Source: Auriscalpium vulgare
Lineage: Eukaryota > Basidiomycota > Agaricomycetes > Russulales > Auriscalpiaceae
Reading direction: 5' to 3'
Assembly (NCBI GenBank): GCA_019915015.1
Contig: JAHBBC010000021.1
Location: 248,001-312,000, forward strand
DNA length: 64,000 bases
Made by a program: the position numbers and the translations under genes. Within the stretch, counting starts at the first letter, position 1; each line of letters opens with the position of its first letter. This document shows positions 1 through 12,803 of the stretch, piece by piece. The notes beneath the pieces are model-generated. The model was not told the DNA's origin. It saw only the letters and a program-made list of their open reading frames with translations, and made no database searches.

Positions 1-2283
1 TACTCTCGTGACCAACTAAACCCGGAGTCTCAGACCGAGGAAGGAGAAGATGAACCTGACGGTGACGCTCTCCCAGACGTAGCCTTCCTAGAAGCAAAGA
101 TAGCCGAAATCGATACGCGTCTCAAGACCGTGGAATCCAACGCGGAACGACGGCAGCTACGGATCCGGAGAGAGGATCTAATGCGTCTGCGCAGAGTAGA
201 ACATATATATGTTTGTCATCTTCTTAGAAGTCCGACCGCAGTCTGAACTAAACATATCACATAGAGCGCGGTGCTACCGAACCTGAACAACTGGGTTCTC
301 GTTCTATTGAAACTGCTGCTAGCTATTGTCTCGGCTTCGTCACCATCACAGCCGCCACAATCCGCAGCATCAGCGAATTTTCCGAGCGGCATATGTAGGT
401 CACACCTCAGAATTGTTCCATGAATCGTACCCAACGTAATCCCCAGCGCAAGACCAGCCACCTCTGGCCCAACAACTTCCGTCACTTGATGAGATTGATG
501 TGACACGACATCGCGAGATCACCACGAAGGCCGTATCAGCCATCTTACTGCTGACGCTCAAGTGGTTCAAAGTCTCGCGTACGTGCACGCCTGTTCAACT
601 TACTGGCCGAGGATTACGATGTGTTTCGCTCGCCCGCAGATGTTATGAAGTTCCACCACCTAGGACAACAACTCCTGGACACGAATTGTCTTCTGCTTGT
701 TATGAAGATGTTCGGTATGCAAGACGTATCAATGACCGTTGTTTCAAGGGCCGAGTCTCCGGATTACAAGTAGGTGCTTCTCTTGAAAGAGGGGCTGATT
801 TCTCACTGTGGTCAGCTTCTTCCGGTATTGCCTTCTCAATTTTGCCAAGAATGCTCAAGTAAGCCGAGCAGAGGACAGCATGCTCAGCCCCCCGAGGCGC
901 ACGGTCACAAAGACTACAGTTCTACCCAACGGAATGAAAACTGAAGAGGACGTCGATATGCTGACTGAGTTCTCGTGGCGGAACTTCTTCTCCACGATCA
1001 ATTTCGCGAAGATCATGCAGAAACTGTCGAAGCATCGATCTCATCGAATCAAGATGCTTGTGCAGTACAAGAGCACGGTAAATCAGTTGCGCCTCCTGCG
1101 ATCAACTTGTCTCACAATCTGTCGCAGGCCGTCTTGAAGCGCGTCTTGAAGGTCCAGCATCCCGTGCTTCAACTGCACATCCTCAAACTTATTAAGAGCC
1201 AAGTACCCTTCAGCGGTCGGAGATGGCGACAGAGTAAGCAAGGTCTGAATGATCACCGTATCTTGATTGTGACCTTGTGTAGCGAACATGCAGGTGATCA
1301 CGTCGATCTATCTCAACTGCCGCCCTGACCTGCGGGATGAATGGCTCACCGCGAACGAGACGGACGACGTCGGTGAGAGTCAGGTACGTCCCCTGCTCTG
1401 CCGGAGATAGTCATGTAACCTTCTTAATTGCTGCTAGCATCAGGAGCAGGCCCTCAGACATCTCGTGAAATTCTGTGAGCATTTATCTTACCTTTGCGAC
1501 CTTCTGGGCTGAAGCTCTGAAACACAGACAATACAAAGCGTTATGGACCGCAGGCTCATCATGGGCACCCGACACACCGGCGATCCATCAGTATGTCTCA
1601 CCAGATCGATGGTCTGCATCCTGGGCCAGAGATCTCGGTGCTCAGGCAGGCGGGCACCCCGAGCGTGAAGGAAGCAGATGTCTTTCCTCCGCTGCGCGCG
1701 CAGGCACCCGACCCGAACATTTTTTTGCCTTTCATCACGGAGGACATTGCATTCGAAGAGGAATACGAAGAGTATCTGTCGGATCTCAGCTGGGCAGATG
1801 ATCAGTCGAGTTCCGCAGATGGGCATGCGGGTAAAGCGTCACTCTGGCACAGACTTCCAGATCTGGCCTCAGAAATCGCGGATGGTATCAGTGACAGTGA
1901 GAGCATCTCTTCGATAGGAGAGCTGACAGATGAGGGCAGAGAGGTGGGCGGGGACGTCGCGGATGAGAACCTGAATAACTGGGAGGTGCTTGCTTACGCG
2001 TGCTTTCCCCAGTCACTTACTGACGTTCCTGTCGTAGCATATGAGTCCGAAGACCATGGCAGCGCTGACGAAGTCGCCTGCTGGTCCAGGTGCTCGTCGC
2101 TCATCCTCGGGAGAAAAGTTGCGTCCTGTCTTGCCGTTTGGTCTCGACGACGCCATGGGCATGGATGTCGAATTTGAGCCCGAGGAAGACGATAGCGAGG
2201 AGCTGGGACCGATGCCAAGAGAGGACACGGATGCATTCCCCTCGGGTGGCGGTGTAGATGAGGTGGAATACGCCTACGGGTAA
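1..2283 (+). CDS. FAR11: STRIPAK complex component Far11 / striatin-interacting protein (N1221-like), 5' end outside window
   Basis: Scaffold subunit of the striatin-interacting phosphatase and kinase (STRIPAK/FAR) complex, which acts in septation, cell fusion and cell-cycle control. I could splice it in frame by hand as exons 1-210, 265-394, 447-578, 640-769, 816-1077, 1128-1233, 1283-1383, 1438-1474, 1528-1985 and 2038-2283, with consistent phases and GT-AG introns. Recognisable family stretches are REITTKAVSAILL, SHVMKFHHLGQ, the RRWRQ...VITSIYLNCRPDLRDEW block and a C-terminal acidic tail ending EVEYAYG. The first 65 or so residues visible are an acidic, coiled-coil-prone linker. The 5' part lies before base 1. 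A donor-like GTAAG overlaps the stop codon region at 2281, so an alternative spliced tail running to about 2490 cannot be excluded. Confidence 0.9.
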
Positions 2284-2527
2284 GCTTTGTCTTAATCTCT
2301 AACCCCCTGCATATATTAATCCATAGATTAGGGTATGAAGTCATTACTCTCGTCGATGTGACTGGAAGCACCACCTCAGATGCACGTTGCTGTGATGTAC
2401 CATTTCACTGCCCAGACAATGAAATATTGACGAGCGTGATGGGAATGGCCGACGCCGGCACTGGATACAATGACATTGATCTTCTACTCTGACTCTACAA
2501 CGACGGCACCGATACATCTTCACATAA

Positions 2528-5500
2528 TCATTTGCGCACTACAATGAAAGGCACCTGCACGGGACGGCAATGGCGGATGAGAGAGTGCCAGAAACAAGGA
2601 CGCAGGAACGACGCACTTCGACATCTTCACCGTCCTCGTCAGACACCATGACTTCCACGATGAAATTGGTTGTTGTAGGAGCGACGGGTTTCTTGCTGAC
2701 GTGCTCAACCAGCCGGCTGAACTTCATGGGAAGGCGCTCCTCGCTCTGCAGATGGCAGAGTCAATGACGGCGCCAGGCTACACGGAGAGCAACTACTTGC
2801 CTTCTTCTTGCCGATGAATGAACTCCACAGCATGCTAACACCCTGGCTGACCATAGAAATGTCGAGCTTGTGTTCCTTCTTGAACCAGTCGACAATGTCT
2901 TGTAGCGTCGGATCATTCACGAACTCAAATCGGTCCCAAAGCGTCCACTCAGTGGTGCCGTACTTATTCTTCGCCGCGGCGACGGGCTCAGAGAAGCCAA
3001 AGAAGGGCAATGCGAGGTTGACAAAGCCGTTCTTGTAGTCTTCGAGTTTGCTTTTGCCATCGATGACCTATGGTGGCTTCGATCAGCGCCGTCAACGCCT
3101 GACAAATTGAGGAACTGACTTTGTAGAGCTCCAAGCAGACCAAGCCCACAACAAGCGATGTCGTCGTAGCGATCGCTGGAATGATTTTCCCTGCGATCTG
3201 CTTAGTTGTATGGCGATCTGCAGGAGTTATGCTGTAGTTCATGGCACGAAGATTGGATGCGGCTGTGATGAAGTCGATATGATGATTGGAATCGTCATCC
3301 TTCTCAAATTCCACGGGGTTCAGCCGGAAGCCAGCAAGAGACGACGGAGCGGGCAGTGAGTTGACAAGCTCATTAGGATCAGCCGAGTCCGCTGAAATGG
3401 GCGATAAGTGCGGAGCCAGGCAAAGGTGTACAAGGAAACACTTACCGCTGCTACTGTCAACTGGTTCATTCTCGTTGACTTGAACTTTCACACCGCTCTT
3501 GGGAGTAAACTCAGGGACAAGGACAGAGTCTGCCGTCTTTTTGAATATCGCAGGATCCGTCTCGCCGCGCAGGCCGTAGTTGAACGCGTGAAGATTTGCG
3601 GCGGCGATGATGTATTGGAGATGCGTGGACTGAAAAACGTTGAAGTAGGGATAAAAGAAGGACGCAAAGGCAAACTTACGTCGCTGGAGTCGAAAGTCAG
3701 CGGGTCAGGAGCACGCTTGGGCCCGCTCCAGAACGGCTGGCCCGTGCTGGACACAGCGTCCTTCGGTAGGCTGTATAGCAGTTGACGAATGGTGTTATTA
3801 TACTTGTCTTCGAATTGCAGACGGGCCCAGACGATACATTCTTCGAAGGTCAACGGCTTGTCCTTGACGAGATACGAGACGATCTGCTCGATCTGTTCCT
3901 TGTGTTGCCCAGAATACTTCATCGTGGTCTCGATGTAGTTAGGCTCCGACAAATACGAATTCACAGCTTGTGCAGGCTTAACGAAGAGGTTGTCGAATTC
4001 CGATCGACTCCACTGTTGGAATGTCTATGAGCTTGGACGAGCTATAAGCGTTCGAGTCCATAACCCACCTCTATTGTATGCTGTATAGCATTTGGGAAGT
4101 TCTTCACTGTGCAAGAAGGCGTTTCCTTCTCCGGCGGATCTTGCGATGACGCATACGACTCCGTCACATGCGGGATGATAACCTGAGTATTTCCTTTTGT
4201 CCCGAGCGTGCCCGACTCTAGCAAAGGCTTCTCGTAGAACACCACCCGCTGATCCATGTAGAGACCTGGACAACATATAAGCTCGTCACCGCCTGCCATG
4301 CGACTGGTACGTACGGGCTTTGATGTTGTCCAAGGCGTTTGTCACGCCGTCGATACCCGCAAAGAACTTGTCTCCATATAGGCCTGCCAACGTTGTCGGT
4401 CACGGTTGGCTATGGATCAAACGAGTACTCACTCTCGGTATCAGGGCCTACAGGTTCCTGACTGCTGTGGATGTGACCCTTCAGATCGGCGTTCATTTCT
4501 GACACCGCAGCCGCGGCGACCTCAGACTTGAACTTGCCGAGATCCTTCGCCCTGAACAAGAACTGACGATTGAGATTACTCTTCTCGATCGTATCCAGGT
4601 CGGTGACATGAACGACGCCCTTCGGTCCCGATCCCAAGCCCATCATGCTCCAGTTCTTCAGCATTTCGCAACCAATGGCCCCCGCGCCAACAAGGAATTG
4701 CCTGTGGTTCGCGACCTTCTCCTGGAAAGGCTTACCAAACACCGCGATCTGGGCATCATACCGAGATCCAATGGGTTGGCAATCTGCCTCTGTAGGAAGA
4801 GGCGACGGCAAAGACTCAAGCGAGTCAAAGTAAAGGTGTTGCACGGTCGGGTGGAACTTCGCTGAGACAGCCTTTAGAACCTCCTGCGCAACAAAGCCGC
4901 CCAAGACAGCGATCATCGGGGGGAGGTTGCCAGTGGCCTGATAGGCGAGCTCCGTCAAGACCTTCCCATCAGCATCAGCCTCCAACTTCTTTGCCAGTTC
5001 GACAAGAGCAGTAGCGTCAGAGACATTGCGTGGGAGAGGAAGTCGCTGATGCAAGCTCTGGAACTGCGAAAGCGCTTGGAAGCCTGCGTGAAGAGTGGCT
5101 GGGCGATCGAATTTCGCGAAGTCCGAGATGAAGAGCTCTGGATTCTTGAGGGACTCGCGCAGAGGTTTCTGTCGACGTGTGAGGCGAGCGTCGTAAGATG
5201 CAATATAGGATACTCACAAATTCGATGATCTTCGGCATTTTGACTTGCGTGAAGATCCCACCAGACTTGTACTCGCCGAAGGACGTCGTGTTACCGATGC
5301 TGAAGGTGTAAGGCCCCTTCACAGTCACCTTGCGAGGCTCGCAACCATTCAGCTCCTCCATGCCCTTCACCTCCGTGAACGTGACGAAGTCACCGTCCTC
5401 AAGTCCATGCCGGGTCTCGTCGAGACATGTGACGATGCCATCCTGGTCCTATAAGAGCAAACATAAGCCTAAGTGGAGATGCCAGTCGACCAATGACCCT

Positions 5501-6412
5501 GACTTTGTCCACAGACATGATAATTCCAGTTAGAGGTTGCTCCCCCGTGGGGTCGACACAAGTGAACTTTGGGCCGAAGTCGTTGAACGCCGATCTATAA
5601 GTTCGATTGGTATGGGAACCTGTCTGACTGGGAAATTGCGTACCCGAAAAGGCCATGAGTCTCTGCAGCGATGAAATGGACGCCATTCTCATGCGCCCAA
5701 TCATCGATCTCGAGCTGCTTCTCCAGCGTGGCATTGGTCAATACCACCACCTTTTGGGACAATTTGAGCACATCATAGTGGCAACATATCTGCATAACTC
5801 ACCTGGAAACCTTTGACGAGATCAACTGTAATGGGTTGACCAGCTACTCCACCCAGGTTCCGTACCGGGACGTATGCATTTAGCTCAGCCAGACGCGGTG
5901 CTGCCGCCTCAGCGCGGGACTTCCCAAGATCGGTCTCGCGCAAAAAGAACTAAGAACGTTAGAACGCGGTTACAAAGAAAGTCGCGCATACAGTGCGTGC
6001 TTACTTGTGTGCTAAGGTCTCGTAGAACTACTGGTTCGGGGTCAAATACGGTGACAGACTTAACTCCAGCGAGGACGATGTTCTTGGCTGATTTGAAGGT
6101 TAGATACTTCGAGAGCATCACAATACCCAGTTGCTTACCGATCTCGGCACCCAGACCCTCCATGCCAATTATCAGGACATTGGAGGTAGCCATTCGCTTC
6201 ATCGCTACCCAACGCGTTCAGGTTCCTCGTATAGGGACAATCGAGGGGGGTTCACCTTCATGACCAAGGACGTATCTTGCGGCGCGAAAGAGGTTAGCTT
6301 ACGGGGAACTACATGCACACATTGAGTAGACCTACAGTTGCCGAGAGTACAGACCCTCATCGATCGTGGCTTCGTCGATATCCATGGGCGCGCTGGTGTT
6401 CGACGCCGACAT
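2528..6412 (-). CDS. UBA1: Ubiquitin-activating enzyme E1
   Basis: Cytosolic/nuclear E1 that adenylates ubiquitin and passes it to E2 enzymes. From the start at 6412 I read MSASNTSAP, then [20 protein letters not shown] across an intron. The inactive adenylation half follows ([10 protein letters not shown]...[11 protein letters not shown]), then the active adenylation domain ([16 protein letters not shown] and NLNRQFLFR), the catalytic-cysteine block [17 protein letters not shown] near 4110, and the ubiquitin-fold domain ending [14 protein letters not shown]. The last three residues need a small 3' intron with its acceptor just before 2550. One early intron (about 51 nt) is stop-free and a multiple of three, so retention would add 17 residues after GMEGLGAEI; family conservation argues it is removed. 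All key motifs are present and no break was found. Confidence 0.96.
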
Positions 6413-7232
6413 TCTGCGATATAGCTTGTTGATCGTTGGATTGGTAAGTGGTGTACACTTGAGATGATGGGGAGAGGTGAATGTGGATAGCCTATGTGAG
6501 GGCAGCGAGGCCGACCGTGCTGACTTTGCGTATTGCCATACAGGGAAAGAAGCCTCCAGAGAGTCAGAGACTTCCGACGAGTCCAGCTGAAGGTCGAGTC
6601 AGACTTGTACGCTTGCCAGCATCTCCGAGTCCTCAGGCCTACATATAATATACGTGCCTCAACACTACTGTACATCATGTCGGCATAGTAGTAGTAAATG
6701 GTATGCTTTCGTCTGCCACGCTGAATGCGGTCAGTCCACGGAAACACTAACCACAGTCGCTGTGTTTAGCCCCCGATCCTGAGCCTGCGAAGGTGTTACT
6801 CTGCCTGGGCCAACAGGGAGCCTACACGCGCCGTCCCCGGTCACTGCTGGTGAATGCTGTCAGCTCACCATGACTGGGAGCGCTCGGTCATGACGCCGAG
6901 GTCAGGCTTTCGCACTATTAGTGAAAGTCAGGATCCGGAATTGCATCAGCAGCCGTGACGGTCGCCTCGGCAAATCTAAAGCCCTGCACGTCTTGGTCGA
7001 AGGAGCTCGCTCTAATAATGGATTTCCAAGGGCGCCTGTGTTCATGACGCACCGAACAACTCTTGTCCATGTGCAAATCACACTCACGGCACTGGCGGCA
7101 ACTAAATGTGCAACGCAGTCAATTCGTAATGTACATGTAAGCACGCTGATACTGACATGCCATCGGTATTTGATGCAGATCAGGCATCCAGAGGTCTATT
7201 GGCCCAAAGACGCATTCCCTAGGATGCAGAGA
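6413..7232. other. Intergenic stretch between UBA1 5' end and cactin 3' end
   Basis: About 820 bases without a convincing gene. Open frames here are short, lack recognisable motifs and have no plausible splicing partners. The stretch must hold the UBA1 promoter (near 6420-6750) and the cactin 3' untranslated region (just below 7233). I see no tRNA-like B box. Confidence 0.4.
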
Positions 7233-9679
7233 TCACTTGCGATAGAACTGTGGATATGGGTGAGTGCGGTGACAGCCTATCGTGTAGAATAGTGCTTACA
7301 TTGCGACGGAAGTTGAACCACAGTGATAAGCACCCACGATCAAAGCTACTCCGGAAGCCACTGTAAAGGCCACACGTGAGACGAAGTCCATGGTAAGAAC
7401 ATGGGCACAAACCGCTTGTGAGAGTACTCCCATTCACGGTTGACAATCCTGAACGCGATATCTTCGTACGGCGGACCGGCACTAAAGTGCAGAAGTACCG
7501 TCTCGTCGTTGCCCGGTTCCTTCACGATTTTGAACGTCGGCGCCTTCGACTTGTCGATAAGATCAGGGTAGAAGATGTTGAACTGACAACATATTAAGTG
7601 GAAGGCGCAGGAATGCTGGGGATAGATTTCACTTGCCTTGTAGCCTTGAACGACTTTGGGAGGTGGGTTGTCGGTGCTACGAACATGCATGATCAATATG
7701 CGAGATGCGTTCCAAGGGGAAAGAGACTTACTCGTAGTGCGTTTGATTGTATTTATTCCACTCATAACCAGTATGCACGCGATTGAAGTACCTCGGTTTA
7801 CGCGGCCGATACTTGTCTTCCCAGTTGTACGTTGTCGGGTTGGCTATATTCTCCTCGAGATTGAAAAGCTCCTCTTCTTCGTCCATGTCCTTCTCAGCCT
7901 CGGCGCGATACAGAGCCTCCGACGCTAGGTCTGCACCGCTTGCAGCTTCGGGGTCCTCGGGAGCGGCAGCAGCAGGCTGGGCAGCTTTCGTAATGAATCG
8001 AGAGGCTGCAACTTCGCGACGTTGCTTGAACTGAACGCACGTCAGATGTTACGCAGTGTACAGTGTACAAGGGTGCTACTCACAAGGTTCCGGCTGTCAT
8101 CCACCTCAAGTACGATATCAATTTGCCGCTGCTCATAGGGTAATTTGGTGATGTCGATCAAGTCTGGACTCATGGAGCGGTCGTAAGGCTCAGCAGCCTC
8201 CTTCGGTTCTTGATCGGTGGAGGCGTCGATGACAGGTGCAGGCGCTTTGCCCTTCGTGACAGAGCTAGCCACACCTTCGAGGAGTTCCTCCTGCGCCTGA
8301 AGTGCCTCGTCCCGCTGTCGCTTGCGTAGTTGCTCTAACCTGTTCCGGACAACGACCTCGTGCAAACTTTTCAACTTCGCCTGGTAGTGTGTTAGTTGTG
8401 TACGCAATGAGGGTGAAGTCAGACTCCTACCTTAGACTTCCAGACCAACAGCTTCTTCAACAGTCCCTCCCAATAATCCGTATCCACCGGTTCCCCACTG
8501 CTCAATTTGGACTGAATTTGCCTTTGAAGAGCGAGAAGAGCGTCGTATGTCTTGCCCTTGAGCAGAGCGGTGATGTCAGCCTCAACAGCGGCGGCAGCGG
8601 CAAAGCCGAGCCGCTGATCAGCCTTGATTCTGTCCAGTCGATCCTTGCATACAACCATCATGTTCTGAACCACATGAGAATCCAGTTCAGAATGAGTTTG
8701 GGCGGAAAACATACCGTCCAAAACTCAATGTTGACGTCTGATTTCTCCAAAGATATATACCGTTCTATGTCTTCATGCAACTCTTCCACTTGGTCGGGTG
8801 AAAGGCTCTGAAAAAAAGGTCAATCACGCAGTACACGGGTGCCTTGGGCACTCACATCGAGGATATTGTACGGCTCATCGAGATCAATCTCCAGACCCGC
8901 CTCTTCAATGCCCGCTTCTTCCTCCTCGTCGGCATGATTCACATAGCGAAGATTGAGAGCCAAGAAGTCGACAGCTTTCGCCCTCTTCTCCCGGATACGG
9001 ATGGCTGCTCGACGCCGCTCCTGCTCAAGTTGGAAGTCGCCGTCTTTCGCAATCCACTCAGACATCTGAGCAGATTCTGCCAGCCTCTGCATCCTCACCT
9101 CCTCCTCTTCTCGTAAGCGCTGTTCAGCTTCACGCTCGGCACGTCGCCGGTTCAGTCTCTCCAGCTCTTCCTTGGCCTCCTGTCTCCTTAACGCGTCCCT
9201 TCGCTGAGACTCTGCTAATGATAGACCTTCCTTCTTCTCCTTCTCGTTCTTCTTGTGCCATCGGAATTGCTGCCCCAAGTTCACGTCGTGGAAAGGGTTG
9301 TCCGTAGCACTGTATACGCTAAGCTCCGCGACCTGACGAGCTTCTTCCTCCTCACGGGCGCGTTTCTTTTCGGCCTTCCGAGCTCTGCGCTCCTCGGACT
9401 TGTCTCTCTTACGCCTGAGGGTCATTGTCAACTGCGAATATCGTTATGAATGGCGATAACGCACTTCTTCTCCTTTTTCTCTTCCCCGTCTCGACGGCTT
9501 CGCGAGCCATGAGCGTCTTGCCTACTCCTACTGCCACTCCTACTCCTGCGCCGTTTCCTGCTCTCATAGTCGCCTTCCGAGCGTTCGTGTTTAGAGGACC
9601 GGTGTCCATCCCGGGAGTGGTCCCTCCGCTCGCGTTCGTCGCATCGCGGGGAGGTGTTGCGTCCTCGATCACTACCCAT
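7233..9679 (-). CDS. CACTIN: Cactin (spliceosome-associated protein)
   Basis: Conserved nuclear protein associated with the spliceosome and with accurate splicing. The start at 9679 opens an Arg/Ser-rich N-terminus (SRKRRRSRSGSRSRQ), then a Lys/Glu-rich charged region. The cactin middle domain follows (SVYSATDNPFHDVNLGQQFRW, WIAKDGDFQLEQ, LNLRYVNHADEEEE). The C-terminal domain reads FNIFYPDLIDKSKAPTFK, FRIVNREWEYSHKRGFRSSF and, after a last intron, FYRK then stop. The first intron uses the acceptor inside 9415-9425, giving EEKKEKKRKRDKSEERR in frame; the more upstream acceptor would leave a stop. Both ends match the family's usual boundaries. Confidence 0.93.
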
Positions 9680-9833
9680 GCACTGAACGACCGTTGGAGT
9701 AAGAGCGGATGGTGCTTCAAAGGCTGTTGGCTTGAGTTGCTGCCGTTACTATAAGGACGATTACATCATCAACACATTTGACCGGCTTATTGTGACCTGT
9801 TGTGACTTGTTGTAAAGGCAGGCTCATTAAGTC

Positions 9834-9901
9834 ACACGGCGGGCACGCTCCGAGGCTGTTTTTAGAAACAGCCTGCGAGGCTGTTCTGACACCCTTCATC
9901 G
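9834..9901 (+). repeat. Left copy of a 68-bp inverted repeat
   Basis: Matches the reverse complement of 13021-13088 at 67 of 68 positions by eye; the single difference is A versus G at 9853. It contains two small hairpins: GGCTGTTT-TTAG-AAACAGCC at 9854-9873 and GCCT-GCG-AGGC at 9871-9881. Outward-facing ends read ACACGGCGGGCACGCTCC. The immediate flanks of the two copies are unrelated and no clear target-site duplication was found. Confidence 0.95.
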
Positions 9902-9911
9902 CCCCTTCATC

Positions 9912-10574
9912 GTGCTTTCGTCACTGCTATCTTATCTTATCAAAGCCGCCTGCCCCGCCTGCCACGCACCCGTCCCCACCACCGCCCTCAACCGATACCT
10001 CGTCCCCTACATCCTCCCGCCCTTCCGCCGCCTCTACCTCGACGCACTCATCTCCCCACCGTCCCCGCGCCCACAATTGCTCACACCCACACCAGTGCCC
10101 GCGGTCCCCGCCGCGGAGGAGGAGGATGATGAGGGCGCCGGGCGCCGCCTCCACGAGGAGAACGCCGCCGCGCTCGTGTGCCTCATGCGCGAGCAGACCT
10201 TCGCCATGCGCCGCGAGCGCAACGACGACGTCGTCGTCGAGTCGGACGTAGAGTCGGCGGTGGAGGACAGGTGAGTCCGCCTTCGCATTGCATGGCCGGG
10301 ATGTTTGCTGACTTTTTTTAGTGCTGCAGGCCCGGGAGCGCGTTCGCAGACCCGTCGCCCGCGTCGCCGTCCCTTCTGCGTGCGCCCGCAGGCCCTCTCC
10401 CGCCGTCGCTCTCCCGCGCCCGCGCGCCGGGACATCGCGCCTCGACTATCACCCTCTCCCGGCGCCGTGATCCATTGCAACACCCGCGCCGCCGCCTGAA
10501 GCGCCGCAAGCAGGTGCACACCTGGATGCCCTCGCCCGGCGGCGCGATGCTCATCCCACACGCGCTGGGTTCCT
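9912..10574 (+). CDS. Uncertain small gene inside the inverted-repeat segment
   Basis: Not recognised. A first open frame of about 120 codons contains CPACHAPVP and an acidic run near 10110. A GT-AG intron from about 10271 leads to a Pro/Arg-rich second part (RRRDPLQHPRRRLKRRKQVH...TWMPSPGG). Several acceptors (10319-10329) give different frames, so the splice and the end are uncertain, and there is no ATG at the 5' end of the first frame. GC content is very high, which produces long chance open frames on both strands. It would be convergent with MPE1. A CxxC pair alone does not define a function. Confidence 0.35.
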
Positions 10575-10999
10575 GTTCTTACATTCACTTCGTTGGGATT
10601 TTGGTCGTCGGGAACATTGTGTTGTATCATACATTCGAAATATATATGTGTCTTGTCTGTCTGTTTGTCATGTTCGTCATCACTCGCGCATCGCCGTGTA
10701 CAATGTACATGTAATATATTCCATACTATACACATTTGTCACTGTCTAGATCTATAGCTCTGTACTAGTTGTTGTGTGCCCAGCATCCATTCCTGGAGTG
10801 TCCAACTCGCCCTTGCCAGTGCACCCAACCCCGGCGCACCTCAGGCTCCAGCGCGCCGCCCAACCCAGGGCAGCCCGCGACGCTCCACCTTGCATTGTGA
10901 CTTGAACATGGCCGAGCAGTTTCGAGAGGAGGATTCATGATGCGCAATCACTGCGCATTGCATGGGTAATCAGGAAAACTAAGTGTGTGTGACGCTCAC

Positions 11000-12803
11000 C
11001 GCCTGCGCCTGCGCGAGCTGCACCTGCAGGTCGCGGTGCTGCGCCTCCGTCTGCTGGCGCACCGCCGCCGGGAGCGACGCGTTCTGCAGCATCTGCGCGA
11101 GCTGCGTGATCTGCGCCTGCCTGTGCGGGATGCTGTCCGCGATGATCTGCGACATCGCGAGGTCCGACGAGATCTGCTGCGCGGCGAACTGCTCAGGAGA
11201 CGTCGCCTCGGGCGCGGGGGTCTGTGTCTAATTGCTCTTGAGAATGGGAAAGACGTGTGGATATGGGGAAGGGATGCGTACCTGCGATGGCGGCGCGCTG
11301 CAGCCTGATCCCGGCGCCTCGCCGTTCGCGACGCGCTCCTCTTCCTTGCTTGCCTCGATCTCCCTTTCAATGTAGTCACCGACCTTCGTCCGCATCGGCT
11401 TGTCGACGGAGAGCTTGTCCAGCGACGCGACCTTCGTCCCACAGTTCAGGCATATGAAGTCCTTCTCAAGCAGGTGTGTCTGTATGCACTCCTCGCAGTA
11501 CGCTTTGCCGCAGCACGGCGTCTTCACGGCGTCGCGGAAGATCTGGTTGTCGATGGAACACACGATCGAAGGGTCCTTTGAAGGACGTTCGCGGATTTCG
11601 ATCTCTGACAGACCTTTTGGTTTGGTTACTTGCATTTGCCACGATGCTCTGCGGGAAGGTTTAGTGACCGTGCTTCCTAAAGTTGAGGCTGCTCACGAGT
11701 CAGGCTGCGCGACAACATAACCGCCCTCCGGCGTCACCATGACGCCCTGCCCTAGCTGCGAGCCCCCGGGGCTGTCGACGGCTTTGAGGAAACTGCGAGG
11801 AATGCCGGTCGTGCGCTTGATGCGCGGCTTGTTGTCGAACTCGCGATCACTGTTCGTCGGACAGTCCTGAATCCAATGGCCTTGCGATGCGACGCGCGTC
11901 AGTCGAAGCACGCGCGATGGACAGACGACTGACCTTTCTGTCCACATCGATAGCATACGTAGCTCGGGGGCAACGGGCGGTCGTTCTGAGGGTGCTGATG
12001 ATGCGGCGTGAAGGGCTTCGCCGCGCCGCCGCCTCTGTTGAACGTCGTCGTGCGGGGGTTAGTGTAGATACGCTGCGCGCTAGAGGGGTGCACGTCGGCC
12101 AAAAGAAAGCGCGCATGCATTAGACGACACTACTACTGGACACACGAAACGCGACACGGACTGTGACATTTTCTCCTGCGTCTCCTCCCAGTTGTCAGTC
12201 TGGGCCTGGAGCATGGCGGCGACCGCGGCGGCCTCGTCCTCTGCGGAGAGGACGGTGGACTTGGGGGTTGCAGACGGCGTGGAACTCTGCGAGCGTGTCA
12301 GCGGCTCGGCTCCGGTGAAGGGGTGCGCACGCACCGCCGAGGACTTCGACGACGGCTCTCCGTTGAAGCGTTTGGACATGCCGCCCTTGCTCCACGAGCC
12401 TGAGGAGCCAGCGGTACTGCCGGCCTGCATCAGGTCGGTCGCTGGAGCAGATGATGCTCCGGCGCCAGCAATGTACATAGCTGCCTTACCCCTCCCTGGC
12501 CGCGCTGGAGGCACGCGCTTCACGATGACTGACGACGAGCGCGGGATAATGCGGGAATCATCTTTGAACTCTGCCACGCCAGGCTGGTAAGTTGGAGAGC
12601 TGCTGCGGGAGGAAGACGTGACGCACCTTCACCAGACGAGCTATCGAGCACGGCGAGATCGAAGTCAATTGGCCTTGCCAAGGTTGTTGGCTAATATGAT
12701 CTCTTTCTTCAGGTCGAAGACAGAGATGCCCGTGCCATCATTGAAAGGTCACCCGAGACTCGTCTCTCTGAGACTTGAACTTGTAAAAAACTGATGATGC
12801 CAT
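11000..12803 (-). CDS. MPE1: Mpe1/RBBP6-type cleavage and polyadenylation factor subunit, DWNN domain carries two apparent frameshifts
   Basis: Subunit of the nuclear CPF/CPSF machinery that cleaves and polyadenylates pre-mRNA. In order from 12803: a ubiquitin-like DWNN domain (ASSVFYKFKSQRDESRVTF, ISVFDLKKEIILANNLGKAN, DFDLAVLDSSSGE); FKDDSRIIPRSSSVIVKRVPP after an intron; a CCHC zinc knuckle (CYRCGQKGHWIQDCP); a C4/RING-type U-box-like domain near 11400-11580 (TPCCGKAYCEECIQTHLLE, CLNCGTK); and a Gln/Ala-rich helical tail ending at a splice donor at 10999. The last exon was not resolved; candidates lie at 10765-10950. The DWNN domain is broken by an extra base near 12743 and another near 12667, leaving no single open frame. 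This is either a sequence error or damage. Confidence 0.88.

Noticed and set aside
859..887. A possible 29-base intron in FAR11 (GTAAGC...CTCAG)
   Set aside because: Removing it breaks the frame, whereas reading through keeps family-like sequence continuous, so it is exon.
2284..2495. Extra 3' exon for FAR11 after a GTAAG at the stop codon
   Set aside because: The family protein normally ends EVEYAYG at this place and the added residues show no recognisable conservation; kept only as an alternative.
6902..7292. Overlapping open frames on both strands between UBA1 and cactin
   Set aside because: Short, mutually overlapping and motif-free; no splice partners gave a sensible protein.
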